In this document: positions 1 through 10,613 of the stretch, in pieces
How positions within the stretch are numbered: the first letter of the stretch is position 1
How the letters are laid out: each line of letters opens with the position of its first letter
NCBI GenBank assembly: GCA_036346205.1
Contig: JARFJB010000384.1
Location: 67,001-131,000, forward strand
DNA: 64,000 nt
Direction of reading: 5' to 3'
Source: Vesta saturnalis
Taxonomy: Eukaryota > Arthropoda > Insecta > Coleoptera > Lampyridae
Notes under the pieces: generated by a model
What the model was told of the DNA's origin: nothing
Databases searched by the model: none
The model's input: the letters and a program-made list of their open reading frames with translations, nothing else
Made by a program: the position numbers and the translations under genes

Positions 1-655
1 ATATTATTTTTTTATCTTATTATAGCTTTGTTAGGTTTTATAAATTGTTTTAATTCTGTGAAAACCCTTTTGTGTTACATAAAAGTTTTTTTGCAAATTG
101 CAAGTTTACCGGTAATTTAGAGTTTAAGTTTTAACGTAACGAAGTTACAGTTTTTTTTATTATTGAGTAATAGCGTTAATGATATTCAGTGTTTTATTTG
201 ATTTCTAGTTGAGTATTAATTCATTTAGAGTGCATTCAACAAAGGTGATTTTTTTGTTTTGTTTTGATTATTATATAATGCCTAATTATTTACACTGAGG
301 TGTAGTAACGTAACTTTATTGAGTGTTTATCACGCTTTTGTTTGTCAGGCGTGTAGTGCTATTTTGAAGCCCTATTTCAGGTGGTTTGCTGAGTAAGCGT
401 ATTTTTTTTGTATGTTTAGACACGCTATGTACACGTAATTTTGGCACGACATCCCTTATTTTGACTACCAAACATTCTGGCGCCCTAAACCGATCTGATT
501 ACGTCTTCATCCCCTATTTTGACTTACGTACGTTTTACTATTCTGGATGTGTAAAATTTATCAACATCATACCCATACCCATACGCTGACTAGTCGGGGC
601 AAAAAGGCCAACTTTATCTGTAATCCCGTTCTACCACCCGTTTATATCGTTACAC
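1..655 (+). repeat. Dispersed repeat, likely LINE 5' region
   Basis: About 360-655 aligns by eye with the reverse complement of roughly 11,040-11,290. Shared blocks include CTGGCGCCC, CCCCTATTTTGACTT, a GTG(T/A)AAATTTAT stretch and CT(G/A)GCTAGTCG. Weaker similarity continues upstream towards 11,950. The second copy lies just 5' of a minus-strand CR1-like LINE, so this may be the 5' untranslated part of the same family in plus orientation. Similarity stops near 655, where a purine-rich LINE begins. No credible coding frame is present; the small frame at 386-589 has no motif. Confidence 0.45.
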
Positions 656-3602
656 GAGGGAGTTAAACAGAGAAAGAAATCGCATGGGTGGTGCAATACT
701 CGGAAAGGGACAACAGAAAGGAAAGGGCGAAAGAGCGTATAATAACGGGAATAAGAAGAAACTGGTTGATACAAGAAGAAAAGAAAGTGCAACAATGTAG
801 AAAGGAATATGTGGCGGGGAAAAGTAAGAATAAAAATAAAGACAATATATAGCAGACAGATGAAAGAGGCAAGGAGGAAGAGATGATAAAAGAAAGGGAG
901 CAGGAAATGATAAAAATAGGAGGGAACTTTAAAGCGAGAATAAGGGAAGAGGGGGAATACAAGAAAATAAAGGGATAGGGAAGAGACAGACAAGGGACAA
1001 AGTGCTAAACATAGAAGGGAAAGAACTGTTGAGAGGGTGCAATGGAAGGGGATGGGAAATAATGAATGAAAATGGAGAAGAAAGAGAAATGGGGAGTACA
1101 CGTGCATAGGAGGAAGGGGAAAATTAATAATAGGCTATGTACTAACGAATGCAGGGGCTGAGGAAGAGGTGAAGGTGTTCATGGTATGGGAGAGTGTCGA
1201 ATCGGTTCACCAACCCTTGGAACTAACAATGGAAGGAATAGAAAGGGAATAGGTGGTAAAAGAAGAGAAATTCATAACCAATAAAGTATGGACAGAAGAG
1301 AGTATAAAGAAGTACAAAGAGAAAATGGGAAAACAATATGAGACGGTAAGGGAGTGCAAGAGAGAGAGGAAGGTGGAAAAAACGAGAGACAGGATAGAGG
1401 AAGCAACAGAGAAAATCAAGTTTAAAGGATGGAAAGGGGGAGAACGGGATGGAAGAGGTGGTGGGACAGAGAACTCAAGGAGGCCAAGGGGAAGTCAAGA
1501 AGAACACTAAGACTGTGAAAAAAAGGGATGGTAGAAAAAGAAGAGTATAAAGAGGCGGTAAAGAAATACAAGAAAACATGCGAGAGTAAAAAGGAGGAAA
1601 ACAAAATGAAACAGGAAGAGCGGATAAGCAGTATAAAAACGGAAGAAGACGTATGGAAATATTTAAAGAAAGAAAAGAAGAGAACATGGACCCAAACGCG
1701 AATATAAATAAACGAATGGGAAAGGCACTTCAGAAACTTGCTGAAGGGGGAGCAAAGACAGAAAGGAGAAAAAAGATAGAGTAAGAAGGTGTATGAAATA
1801 TATAAACTAGGAGAAGGAATAAAAGAAGAGGAGTAATAAAGGCAATACAGAAGATGAAAAAAGGTAAAGCGGCAGGAGAAGACGGGATACAAGATGAGTA
1901 GTGGGTGTATGTAGGAGAAAAGATAGCAAAAAGGACGACGGAAATAATAAATAATAAATAAAGGGGAAGGATTCCCGGATAGATGGAAAGAAGTGCCCAG
2001 TACACAAAAAAGGAGACAAAAACAAGAGGGAAATTGTAGGGAATCACATTGCTAAACACGGTCTACAAAATATACGCGAACGTTCAAGGAAGAAGCGCGA
2101 TAGATATCATATACATACTGAAACATATGGCATATAAGGAACTAGCAAAGAAAAATGGAAAAATGGTGTCGGTATTCGTAGACCTAGTGGCAGCATTTGA
2201 TAGAGTGAATAGACAAAAACTGTGGGAATACATGAGAAAAAAATATTAATGAAAGGCTGATAAAAAGGATTGAAGAAACTTATGCGGAAACGAGGAACGG
2301 GATAAGAGCGAATGGGGAACTGAGTGAGGAATTTGTAACGAGGAAGGGACTGATACAAGGATGTCCTTTGAACCCAATCCTGTTCGCCGCATACACTGGA
2401 GACCTGGAGAAGACATTAAGCGGGAAGCGTGGTGGTGGGGAACATGAAAATCTGGACGCAAGGTAAGAAAAATGAATGAAGGAGATGATAAAAACGATGG
2501 ACAGATACTTGAAAACAAAAGAACTAGAAGTGAATGTAAACAAAACGAAGGTAACGGTGTAGAGAAAATGGGGGGAAGGAAAAAGGAGGAGTGGAAATGT
2601 AGGGAGGAGGAGATACAGCAGGTGAAGGAATTCACATACACGATGAGGGAAGATAACAAAGATAGGAAACATATAAAAGAACGAGTGAGAAAAGGAAATA
2701 AAATAATAGGGCAAGTGTGGAGTTTAGGAGAAAGACTGTTTGGGATGTAAGGAAAAGGAAACTATTATTTGATAAACTAACGAAAAGTGTGTTTTATGGG
2801 GCGGAAGTGTGGAGGTGGAAAGAGTATGAAGAGGTGGAGAGGCTACAGGAGAAATACTGGAAGTGGGTACTAGGAGTGAAAAGTGAAACACCGGGGTATA
2901 TCATAAGAGAGAAAGTGCGAGAAGAAAAATAAGGGTGGAGGTGGGAAACAGAGCATACAGCACAAGGAGGAAATGAGAGAAAGGACGAAGTGTAACATAC
3001 TACAAAAATGTTGGAAAATAGAAAAGAATATTGTGAAAGAAACTGGTACGCGAAGGAAGAAGTGTAGAGATTAAGAAGGAAGGAGTGAGAGTGAGAGATG
3101 ACATAATAAGCAGGGACAGATATGTGCAACTCAGGAAAGATGGAAAAAGGTGAAAGAAGGGAAATATAATGTAAACTATAGGAACATTAAGAGAGAAGGG
3201 ATACCGGAATATTTGAAACGGGGAGGGAGGAGGAAAAGAAAGAAAATTATAGCGCGATTTAGATGTGAAACGAAGAGAGGGGAAACAAATATTGGAAAGG
3301 GGACGAAGAAAATGTGGGTTATGCAGGAAAGAGATAAATACGATCAAACATATGCTGAAGGAATGCAGGGAGTTAAAGGGAGAGAAGATGTCGGTAGAGG
3401 AAATACTAGGGAAAAAGGGAAGGGTAGCGGAATATGAAAAAGTAGAAGACAGATAAAGGCGGAAGGGGACGAAAGGGAAGAAGGCAGTGTAGGTTAAGGA
3501 TGTAAATAAATGTAAATTTCTAGATGTAAATCTAAAATAAACACGTATACTTTGCAAGATTTGTAAAAGAATGAGCAAATGAAGATATTGTATTGTATTG
3601 TA
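656..3602 (+). mobile_element. Decayed purine-rich non-LTR retrotransposon (LINE A)
   Basis: A strongly purine-biased plus strand spans about 2.9 kb between the preceding repeat and AT-rich DNA. It encodes a broken reverse transcriptase with a C-terminal zinc-binding motif and ends in a (TATTG)3 tail at 3,586-3,600, as expected for a non-LTR element. Upstream of the reverse transcriptase (656-1,250) no endonuclease motif is clear, so that part is either missing or too decayed. The clade was not assigned; the C-terminal style (GAEVWRWKEYEEVERLQEKY, then TPGYIIRE) is one I associate with multicopy LINE proteins of arthropods. The purine bias also makes long but meaningless open frames on the minus strand. 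Confidence 0.8.
1253..3456 (+). pseudogene. LINE A reverse transcriptase, multiply frameshifted
   Basis: Pieces lie in order but in different frames. A linker (about 1,253-1,510) contains a WWDRELKEAK-type motif after a frame change. KKGKAAGEDGIQDE (about 1,854-1,895) ends in a stop and is the usual start of the fingers. Next come LLNTVYKIYANV (2,052) and the catalytic block VFVDLVAAFDRVNRQKLWEY (2,173-2,232). GLIQGCPLNPILFAAYTGDL follows at about 2,350-2,410. The second catalytic box (YADD type), expected near 2,450, is not readable. The thumb region runs 2,472-2,932, and a Cx2Cx8Hx4C finger (CGLCRKEINTIKHMLKEC) lies near 3,318-3,371. At least five frame breaks make it non-functional. It would have performed target-primed reverse transcription. 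Confidence 0.8.
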
Positions 3603-4795
3603 GTATACTTACTGAATACCCACATACAGTTAATTAAACATTTCATTATAGTTAGTTTCGCTGGATTTTGTGCACTGAAAGTTCCTTATAGAGAAAATAA
3701 ATCCCTTTAAATAACGTATTTTCATTTGGTAATAATGGTATATTGGCATATTTATATAAAAGTAATGACGTACATATATGCAGTATACTATATTATTCAA
3801 TATTTGGAGTAAACGTCTGCGTAGGTCCTTACATTTTATTATTAAAACAAAAGACTTTCGTAGATCAATAAATTTCTTCGACAGTTTTGTCTTAAAGTGA
3901 TCAGAAATTTAATCATTTGTGCTTTGTACAACACCAATTTACAGCTTGAAAGCGATGACCCGAAATTAATGAAAACAAAAGTTGTTGTTTTTGCGTTTGC
4001 AGAAAACTCTTTTTGTCCAGACAAACCTCTAATTTAGAAAAACACAATGCTGAAGAGTATCGAAATTAGATTGTGGAGATTTGTCCAAATACGTATGTTC
4101 AGAACTATTAATTTACGTTATTGTTAAAACTAAGGTAGGAAACAGAATAATTGAACGTTTGTTAAATATTGTCGGCTTAATCCGTAAGCTGCGTAACTCC
4201 ACTTTGGATGCAAATTGACATTTTGATGCCACCTTGTGTATAATTATTGAACATATCTTTAGTAAAGATCGTATCTCCGGAAAAAATTTTACTGCTTCTA
4301 TATTGTAGTACAAGAAAAGTGTGTGTATCTCCCAATCGTGATAATATGTACAAGAAAACATCCTAACTCCATCACTAGCGCTGAAATTGTGTACAAGGGA
4401 ACGTATGTTCTATGAATAGCAGTGTTTATAAATTATTTAGTGATTTGATATGGTTATAAAAAATTTATGTATAACAGGTGTTAAGGTGAGTTCTTAATTA
4501 GATTATCTGCATGATATTTTTAGCTTGATTATTTATAGTAGGAGTTACGCAGTTCAATATTAAATTTATAGTTATGATAGAATGGAGGTACGTATTTTCC
4601 TAATTTGCTTAGTTCTATTAACATTTTTATAAGTAGTTTATTATTTTGTACCTGCTTATTTACTTATTAAATTTTGGAAGTATAATTAGACATTTTCTTT
4701 TATTACAGTTTTATCATTCAAAACATTTTTAAGGCAATAGAGGAACAAAACAGGAAACAAGTCTTGTAGAAGCTCAAGCCCGAACAGATCTCAAT
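3603..4795. other. AT-rich DNA without recognisable gene
   Basis: No supported coding region or RNA gene. A 30-bp stretch at 4,171-4,200 recurs inverted, with two mismatches, at 23,065-23,094. Its core GGAGTTACGCAG recurs once more at 4,541-4,552. Open frames here (3,842-4,024 and 4,113-4,361, minus) are short and lack motifs. Confidence 0.5.
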
Positions 4796-5825
4796 TTGTG
4801 TGGACAAATAATGGAACAGGCTGAAGTTGTGTTTTATGACGAAAATAATGTTGGTATTGCACTTTCAGATGACGCAATAAGTTACGCTGTCAATGACATA
4901 CAGCAGGAAGTTCATGGTACACAGGCAGAAGTATTGCTAATGGATGATACTGCTGATATAGTAATAGGGGATCTCAATTATGCAGAAAATAATATTACAC
5001 TGTTACATGACGAGATAAAGTTTGAAGTGAATGTCACACCTGAAGCAATAGGAACCAATACTGATATGAAGACCTATCATGAAGAAATGCAGTCAGATGA
5101 GGACATGCCATCAGATGATGAAATTTCATCATATGAAGAAAAGCTATCAGGCGAAGAAATACTATCAGATCAAGAAATTGCATTATGTGAAGAAATAACT
5201 GGCTAAGAAAGATGAAGTTGTCAAGAAAAGTTCAAAAAAGTACAACATAAATAAAAAAGCAAAATGTGATTGAGCACTAAGTAAAAATGACAAATTTGAA
5301 CTACAATGTGGTCGTTTACCTGAAGAAGAAAGAGAAAAAATTTTTTGACAATATTTTAATCATTCTTGGAAAGTGCTTGTTAAGCATTGTGTGCTTGTCA
5401 AACCAACAGCCAGGAAACGAGGAATTGAAGATGTTTCAAGGAGATCGACTTCAACAGAATTTTATTTGAGATGTAAAAATGGTAATATTAGAGTATGCAA
5501 AAAGTGTTCCTGAATACATTGAACATTGGAGTAAACATCATTGGAATGAATATCAGGTAACTTAAACTTAACAAAAACACCTGTGGATGCACGCCTACAG
5601 GGGTTACATGATGTTTTGGATGCATTGATAAAATTAGAATCGTATTATTGTAGAGCATCAACGACGAAGTTATATATAGAGCCCCTGTGGGAATAGAAAG
5701 CTCACCTGTATAGAGTTTACTCTAACGAATACTGCAAAGAAAAAAACGCCATCCCTCTGTCTATTGCAACATTCCACAAGGAGTTTGAATTGAAAAATTT
5801 ATCGCTGTATAAACCTGTCACTTGT
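4796..5825 (+). pseudogene. Insect multicopy cysteine-rich family, 5' half
   Basis: The open part (4,796-5,206; first in-frame ATG at 4,811) encodes an acidic segment ending in a six-residue repeat of the type xxSDEE. Downstream fragments in shifting frames follow the order I recall for an unnamed multicopy insect protein family. They are a Cys/Phe segment with EEEREKIFDNIF (about 5,322-5,355) and YLRCKNGNIRVCKKC (about 5,463-5,507). After one base shift comes FLNTLNIGVNIIGMNIR. Then a long frame contains YYCRASTTKLYIEPLWE, one stop at about 5,694, and IATFHKEFELKNLSLYKP (about 5,764-5,818). It stops abruptly where the family would continue with KKxLCxxC, and that continuation is found 1.4 kb downstream. 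Biochemical function is unknown to me; a transposon-derived nuclease fold is possible but not shown. Confidence 0.6.
5093..5200 (+). repeat. 18-bp in-frame acidic repeat, six units
   Basis: Six consecutive 18-base units encode MQSDED, MPSDDE, ISSYEE, KLSGEE, ILSDQE and IALCEE. All six keep a hydrophobic first position or neighbour and end in an acidic pair, and most keep serine at position 3. The register holds at both DNA and protein level, so it is an imperfect coding minisatellite within the acidic N-terminal part of the pseudogene. Confidence 0.6.
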
Positions 5826-5869
5826 CTATCCTACCACGTTACATAAATATAAATGAATGGGTGTGCTCG

Positions 5870-5919
5870 GCTAGTAACTCAGTCAAACGGTCACTTGACC
5901 GTTTGACTGAGTTACTAGC
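5870..5919. repeat. Hairpin: 24-bp perfect inverted repeat, 2-bp spacer
   Basis: The left arm 5,870-5,893 (GCTAGTAACTCAG...GGTCA) is the exact reverse complement of 5,896-5,919, with CT between. A further related piece (GGTCAAGTGACC) follows at about 5,928-5,939. The inner motif GTCACTTG also lies near 5,819. It may be a terminal part of the inserted segment. Confidence 0.85.
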
Positions 5920-6864
5920 TGAGTAATGGTCAAGTGACCGTAGAGCACTTGGATATCGTGAGTGTTTTGAAGCGTGGATAACAAGTAAGTAGATGGTTAG
6001 GTTAGTTAGAAAGTAGAAACAAAAGTTTTAGTCAGAAAGATAAGGAGAAAGAACAAGAAAAAAGGCGCCACAAGTTTTAAAGAAAAAGAAAGTAAATTAG
6101 TATTTCTTAAGAAAAGTCCTGTGAAGATTGAAACAGCTGAGATCAGCAAAAAGGACAAGAGAATAAATAACAATTCCCACAATACTCGTAATTTATTGCA
6201 AACTCATAAACACAGGATTAAATAAATTGGGGAAATTTTCTTCAAAAGAACTGTACCGGATATTTTATCTGTTATACCCATCCATTTGTTAATTAATTTT
6301 TCCCAAAATGAAAATATAAAAGCTTCGTATGTAAACCAAAGGTATTAAGAACTAAATAGAGGTGGGTAAGTCGCGCTATACTAACTGAGAAGAAAAAAAA
6401 GGTAAAATTTCTTACATTTTGGAACGAAATCAATATTCCCCCCCTCTGGTTTGTTGAAAGATCTTTCAATCACCTGAAAAAGAAACATTTACATGCAACC
6501 AATAAAATTTGTAATTTGCAGAATGTTACAAATCAAACTTGCCTTTGTTTTACACAAATACGCACAGAATGAGTTCAGCTATAATAATTAAAATTGCCAA
6601 TTAACTATAATTGTGGAGGAGTCTGTTAAATTCACCCAAATTACTCCAAAGTGAATTTATAGAATATATGAACTGAACATTCTTATCCACAGTAACAAAA
6701 AAACTTGTACTGAAAGATAGAAAACAGAATTTTAAAAGAGCACAAAATTCCGCATTAAACACGCTTCTACTTCACAAAAATGACCGCTCGAAAAAGGAAG
6801 GACACCTCAGGAAGAAATTTGTCAACCAAATTTTCTTATCAAAATCATTGTTGTCAAAATCAAA

Positions 6865-6871
<7 letters not shown>

Positions 6872-6942
<71 letters not shown>
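6872..6942. repeat. (AT)n microsatellite
   Basis: About 35 uninterrupted AT dinucleotides. Confidence 0.98.
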
Positions 6943-6945
<3 letters not shown>

Positions 6946-7186
6946 AATAAAAAAAGTTAGTAAGGTGTAATTATTTAATGGTACCACCATCTAGCGGTAA
7001 TTCAGCTAAGTGACAGATACCTTTAAGTAACCGATTTGAGCTTTTGTAAAGTAAAAGATAAATACAGTAGATACAGAAAAATCTAGACAATTATGGTAGT
7101 GATACAAGTAACGAGTAAATCATTAAATAACAATCCTAAATTTTCAATCCAAACATAATTCTTTAGAATAATAATTAAAGAAAATT

Positions 7187-7570
7187 ATGAGGTCGATACG
7201 AAAAGAGCAGGTATCGATTTCTGCACGTTACAAACTCAAAAAGTATTTATGCAACACCTGTGTTGCTTTCGAAACCAAGAATTTACCAGAAAATGACTAC
7301 AATCACCACATTCAGCTGGAAAATGAAGCTAGAGATAAAAACTCCGATAATGAAACATTGAAGATGAATTTGCAATCCGGTGTTACTGTACCCCAAATCT
7401 GACGTGTCTTCCTTGTATTACAAAACAAAGTTGATTGTTCACAACTTTGCTGAATATGACATTAAAAGGCAAGAAGGATATCGTTATCTCTGGAATTAGA
7501 AGGAGGATTGAATGACAATGAATTTTCATCTGTAATCACATATTTTCAACATTTATAACAGTTAGGTAAA
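7187..7570 (+). pseudogene. Insect multicopy cysteine-rich family, 3' half
   Basis: The open frame 7,187-7,402 encodes KKYLCNTCVAFETKNLPEND, then YNHHIQLENEARDKNSDNE and MNLQSGV. This is the expected sequel of the half ending at 5,818. Beyond a frame change, fragments SDVSSLYYKTKLIVHNFAEY-like (about 7,390-7,450), EGYRYLW and EGGLNDNEFSSVITYFQHL (about 7,500-7,558) continue the same family order, with at least two frameshifts and a stop. The MNLQS position corresponds to the (D)MQ-type start of the putative catalytic fold I associate with this family (from memory, not checked). The downstream half of that domain is missing. Confidence 0.6.
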
Positions 7571-8037
7571 GCAAAGTATTGTGGATTACCATGCATACTT
7601 TGATAATTTGCCACATGAATAACTATCTCTTATTGTATCAATTCGTTTTTCTGAGTGTCTAAATAAAAGTCCTTGAGTTAAAATTTGTACTCGTAGTTTC
7701 TAATACAGTTTCTTAAAAAGTATTTATTTCTTTAATATTTGGGATAGTATTATTTTTTCAAACATTTGATGTGTTCAAATTTTTGTGTTTACTGTGCAAA
7801 CTAACCCCAGTAACTTTTAAACAATAATAATAATATAATAAATAATTAATCAACTTTATTTCCCGCGGGGCTCAGCCAATAGCTCTTTTCAACCCCAACC
7901 AGGTTACAAACAAAAAATCCAAGTAAAAAGATATACATGTGTCATAACAAAATAAAGTAAAAAATATACCTAATTAAGTATAATTATATAGGCAAATTGG
8001 ATCCGATGGAGGTAAGTTTGCTTGTTATTATTATTGT

Positions 8038-9331
8038 TTACATTTCTTTAAAAAAAATGCTTTTTAATTCTTTTTTGAATAGTGTGCGTGTGAATTTCTC
8101 GATGTGTTCAGGTAATTGATTGAAGTTAACAGCTGCTGCATAGGAAAACGATTTCTTAAAAAAATGTGGTATGATGTGCTTCCATGTGAATTTGTTACAG
8201 GTTTCTGGTTTTGTTTGAATGATGTTCATATCGAAAACTAAGCTTGTCCCTGAGATATTTTGGTTTATTAAACAATATAATTTTATGAAGGAAACAATTT
8301 ATGTGTACAAAACGTCTTTCCGACATTTTTATAATATTGGCCGACTTATAATGCTGTGAAACATGTTCTCTTCTAGTTATGTTCGTAGCAAAACACAAAC
8401 AGGAATTTTGGAGTTTCTGTATATGGTTACTATGGTATGGTGTAATACGGGTCCATATAAAACGTCACAGTAGTTAAAAACTGCATCCGCAGCTCCTTCA
8501 GTACTAAAAGGAAGGTATAATTGATTATCATCCGGAAATTAACGCAATGAGCAATATTGCAGGGTATCTTGTAAATCGACGGTATAGATAAGGAATAATA
8601 ATACTCCCAATATTAACCCCTGTGGAACACCAGTAGTGACAGCAAAGGGTACTGAATGTTTTATCATTCCCTCAACGTTATCCTTTACACTCTGCTGTCT
8701 ATTAGTCAAATAACAAGAAAACCATGCAAGAATAGCATTAGCTACTCCATAGAAGCGTAATTTAGCAATTAGCAGTTGATGACTGACGGAGTCAAATGCT
8801 TTGGAGTAATCCAGGAGAGTGAGGCACGTGACCTTAGAAGAATCTATAGATCGTAGCAGGTCATCAACTATATTAGCAAGGGCTGTAGTTGTACTATGGT
8901 GCTTACGAAAACCGGATTGTGTGGGTGGTAATACATTATTATTGTGCAAATAGTTACTCAGTTGCTCATGTACTGCTTTTTCGAGGATTTTAGATAAAAC
9001 AAGAAGTATGCTTATAGGTCGTAATTCCGAAATATCACTAATTAAGGTACTTTTGGGAATTGAAGTTATGAGAGCATGCTTCCACATATCTGGAAGTTTC
9101 TCGATTTCAAGCGAATAATTGATTATATGAGTGGTAGGGTTTAAACAGAAAGGAAGAGACATAGATATCATGATCTTCGATAGATTGTCAATACCCATAG
9201 CACTAAATGGTAAGATTTGTAGGTATTTAACAATCTCTTCTTTACTAAGTAAAGTGAAAATAAATGGGTTAGCATTTTTCTTATTGCATGTGTTTGATAA
9301 TAGTTTAATGTGTCATAATACGGTATTTTAG
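8038..9331 (-). pseudogene. LINE B reverse transcriptase and C-terminus
   Basis: The long frame 9,198-8,539 contains RPISILLVLSKILEKAVHEQ, QSGFRKHHSTTTALANIVDD and the first catalytic block LLDYSKAFDSVSHQLLIAKL. It continues with TTGVPQGLILGVLLFLIYTV. The second catalytic box is read as FPDDNQLYLP after a stop (about 8,540-8,500), where family members have F/Y-ADD. This substitution and stop would abolish activity. After further frame changes the C-terminal segment 8,229-8,038 (SFSYAAAVNFNQLPEHIEKF) has the ending typical of CR1-group LINEs. Upstream, 9,331-9,200 in frame encodes LLSNTCNKKNANPFIFTLLS-like sequence joining the linker. Confidence 0.85.
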
Positions 9332-9689
9332 ACATAACTCAATTTGTTCCATGATTATTTAGTAGGTCAGGATCTTGAAGAGAAGTAGGAATTTCAACAG
9401 GTTTGTTTGTTTTTTTTTGTGAATATCGAGTATATTGAATTGTTTCCAAAGCTGTTTTGAATTATGTTTGCTCACACTATTAATACACGATTCTACATAC
9501 GCTTTTTTTCACGCCTTATTGATGCTGTTACATAATTACGCAATTGTATATAATAATTCCATTTCGCCAAAGTAGTGTCATGGTTATGTTGCAGATTACT
9601 TCGCGAGTTTTTGTAAGCACTTAGGGTTTTGTTTCTAAGCCTTATCATAAGTTTACTGTTAGCCGTGATCCAAGGAGCTCAAGGCTTAT

Positions 9690-10613
9690 TCACTTAGTAT
9701 GTTTAACAGGTGCAATTTCGTCAAATAAATTTGAAATTAGATTATTAAATTGTTTTAACTTTTCATTAATGTTGTTGCTGCGATATACACAAGACCAATC
9801 AATTGACGCACCGCGAGCTAAAAAGCAACCGTGATCTACGTTTTTTAAGTCCCGAAATGTAATATACTTATCCATTACTCACGGAATTTTTATATTAAAA
9901 TATACATAGATAATAGAATATATCCGGCAAGACCACAGTTCCCTCTTTCAATACAATTTCCTTATTTGACACATGAACATGGTCCAAGAGTTTGCTAGAC
10001 GTACTAGTTACTCTAGTTGATGAGGAAATAACTTGGGTTAGACTGTATGTATTCATTATATCCTTAAGAAATTCAGTGTCATTTCCTTCACCGACAAAAT
10101 CAACATTGAAGTCCCCATATAAATTATATGTTGCGACATAGGCCAGATAAGAGATAATGCGTCGTCAAGGAAAGAAAATGTTGAATCATTTACATTAGGG
10201 GGTTTGTAAACCACACCAATGTAAAACGTTTGTTTTTTAATGACCAAACTAATCCAGAATTGCTCTAAACCGACATCATTTTCGTTTATTTTAATAAGTT
10301 TGTATTCAAAGCAATTTTTGATGTAAAATGCGACTCCACCTCCTGGTGCTCCATCACGATCATTCCTAATTAAAACGTAACAAGGTACACTGATTACCCC
10401 GGAATTTATCGATTGATTGAGTCGTGTTTCAGAAAGACCTACTACATCAAAGTTTTGTGTTAATATATAGTTTTCAAGCACATCGCAAGTGTTTATTAAG
10501 GATCGTGTGTTTAAATGTACACAAACAAAGCAACTCTCATCGGAAATTCCTATGGCATCGTATTCAGAGAGAATTTTGTTATAATTATGGTGTCGCATAG
10601 AGTAACGTAACAA
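9690..10613 (-). pseudogene. LINE B apurinic-type endonuclease and linker
   Basis: The frame 10,613-10,056 shows endonuclease motifs in order: HLNTRSL, DVVGLSETRLNQ, RNDRDGAPGGGVAFYIKN, FYIGVVYKPPN and then a broken IIYMGTS where families have YMGDFN. The SETRL glutamate is kept. A frame change just after the GDFN site, followed by the linker 9,875-9,690 (SNNINEKLKQFNNLISNLFD), shows the protein is interrupted. The enzyme would have nicked target DNA. Confidence 0.8.

Larger units (their letters stand above)
5826..7186. other. About 1.4 kb inserted between two pseudogene halves
   Basis: This segment separates codons that should be adjacent (LSLYKP at about 5,801-5,818 and KKYLCNTC from about 7,235). 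It contains a 24-bp inverted repeat, an (AT)n tract and AT-rich DNA without open frames of interest. It is presumably a non-coding mobile insertion or an intron-like remnant; I could not define terminal repeats or a target duplication with confidence. Confidence 0.4.

Noticed and set aside
631..2714. Several long minus-strand frames rich in Phe, Ser, Leu
   Set aside because: Antisense shadow of the purine-rich LINE A; residues reflect pyrimidine bias.
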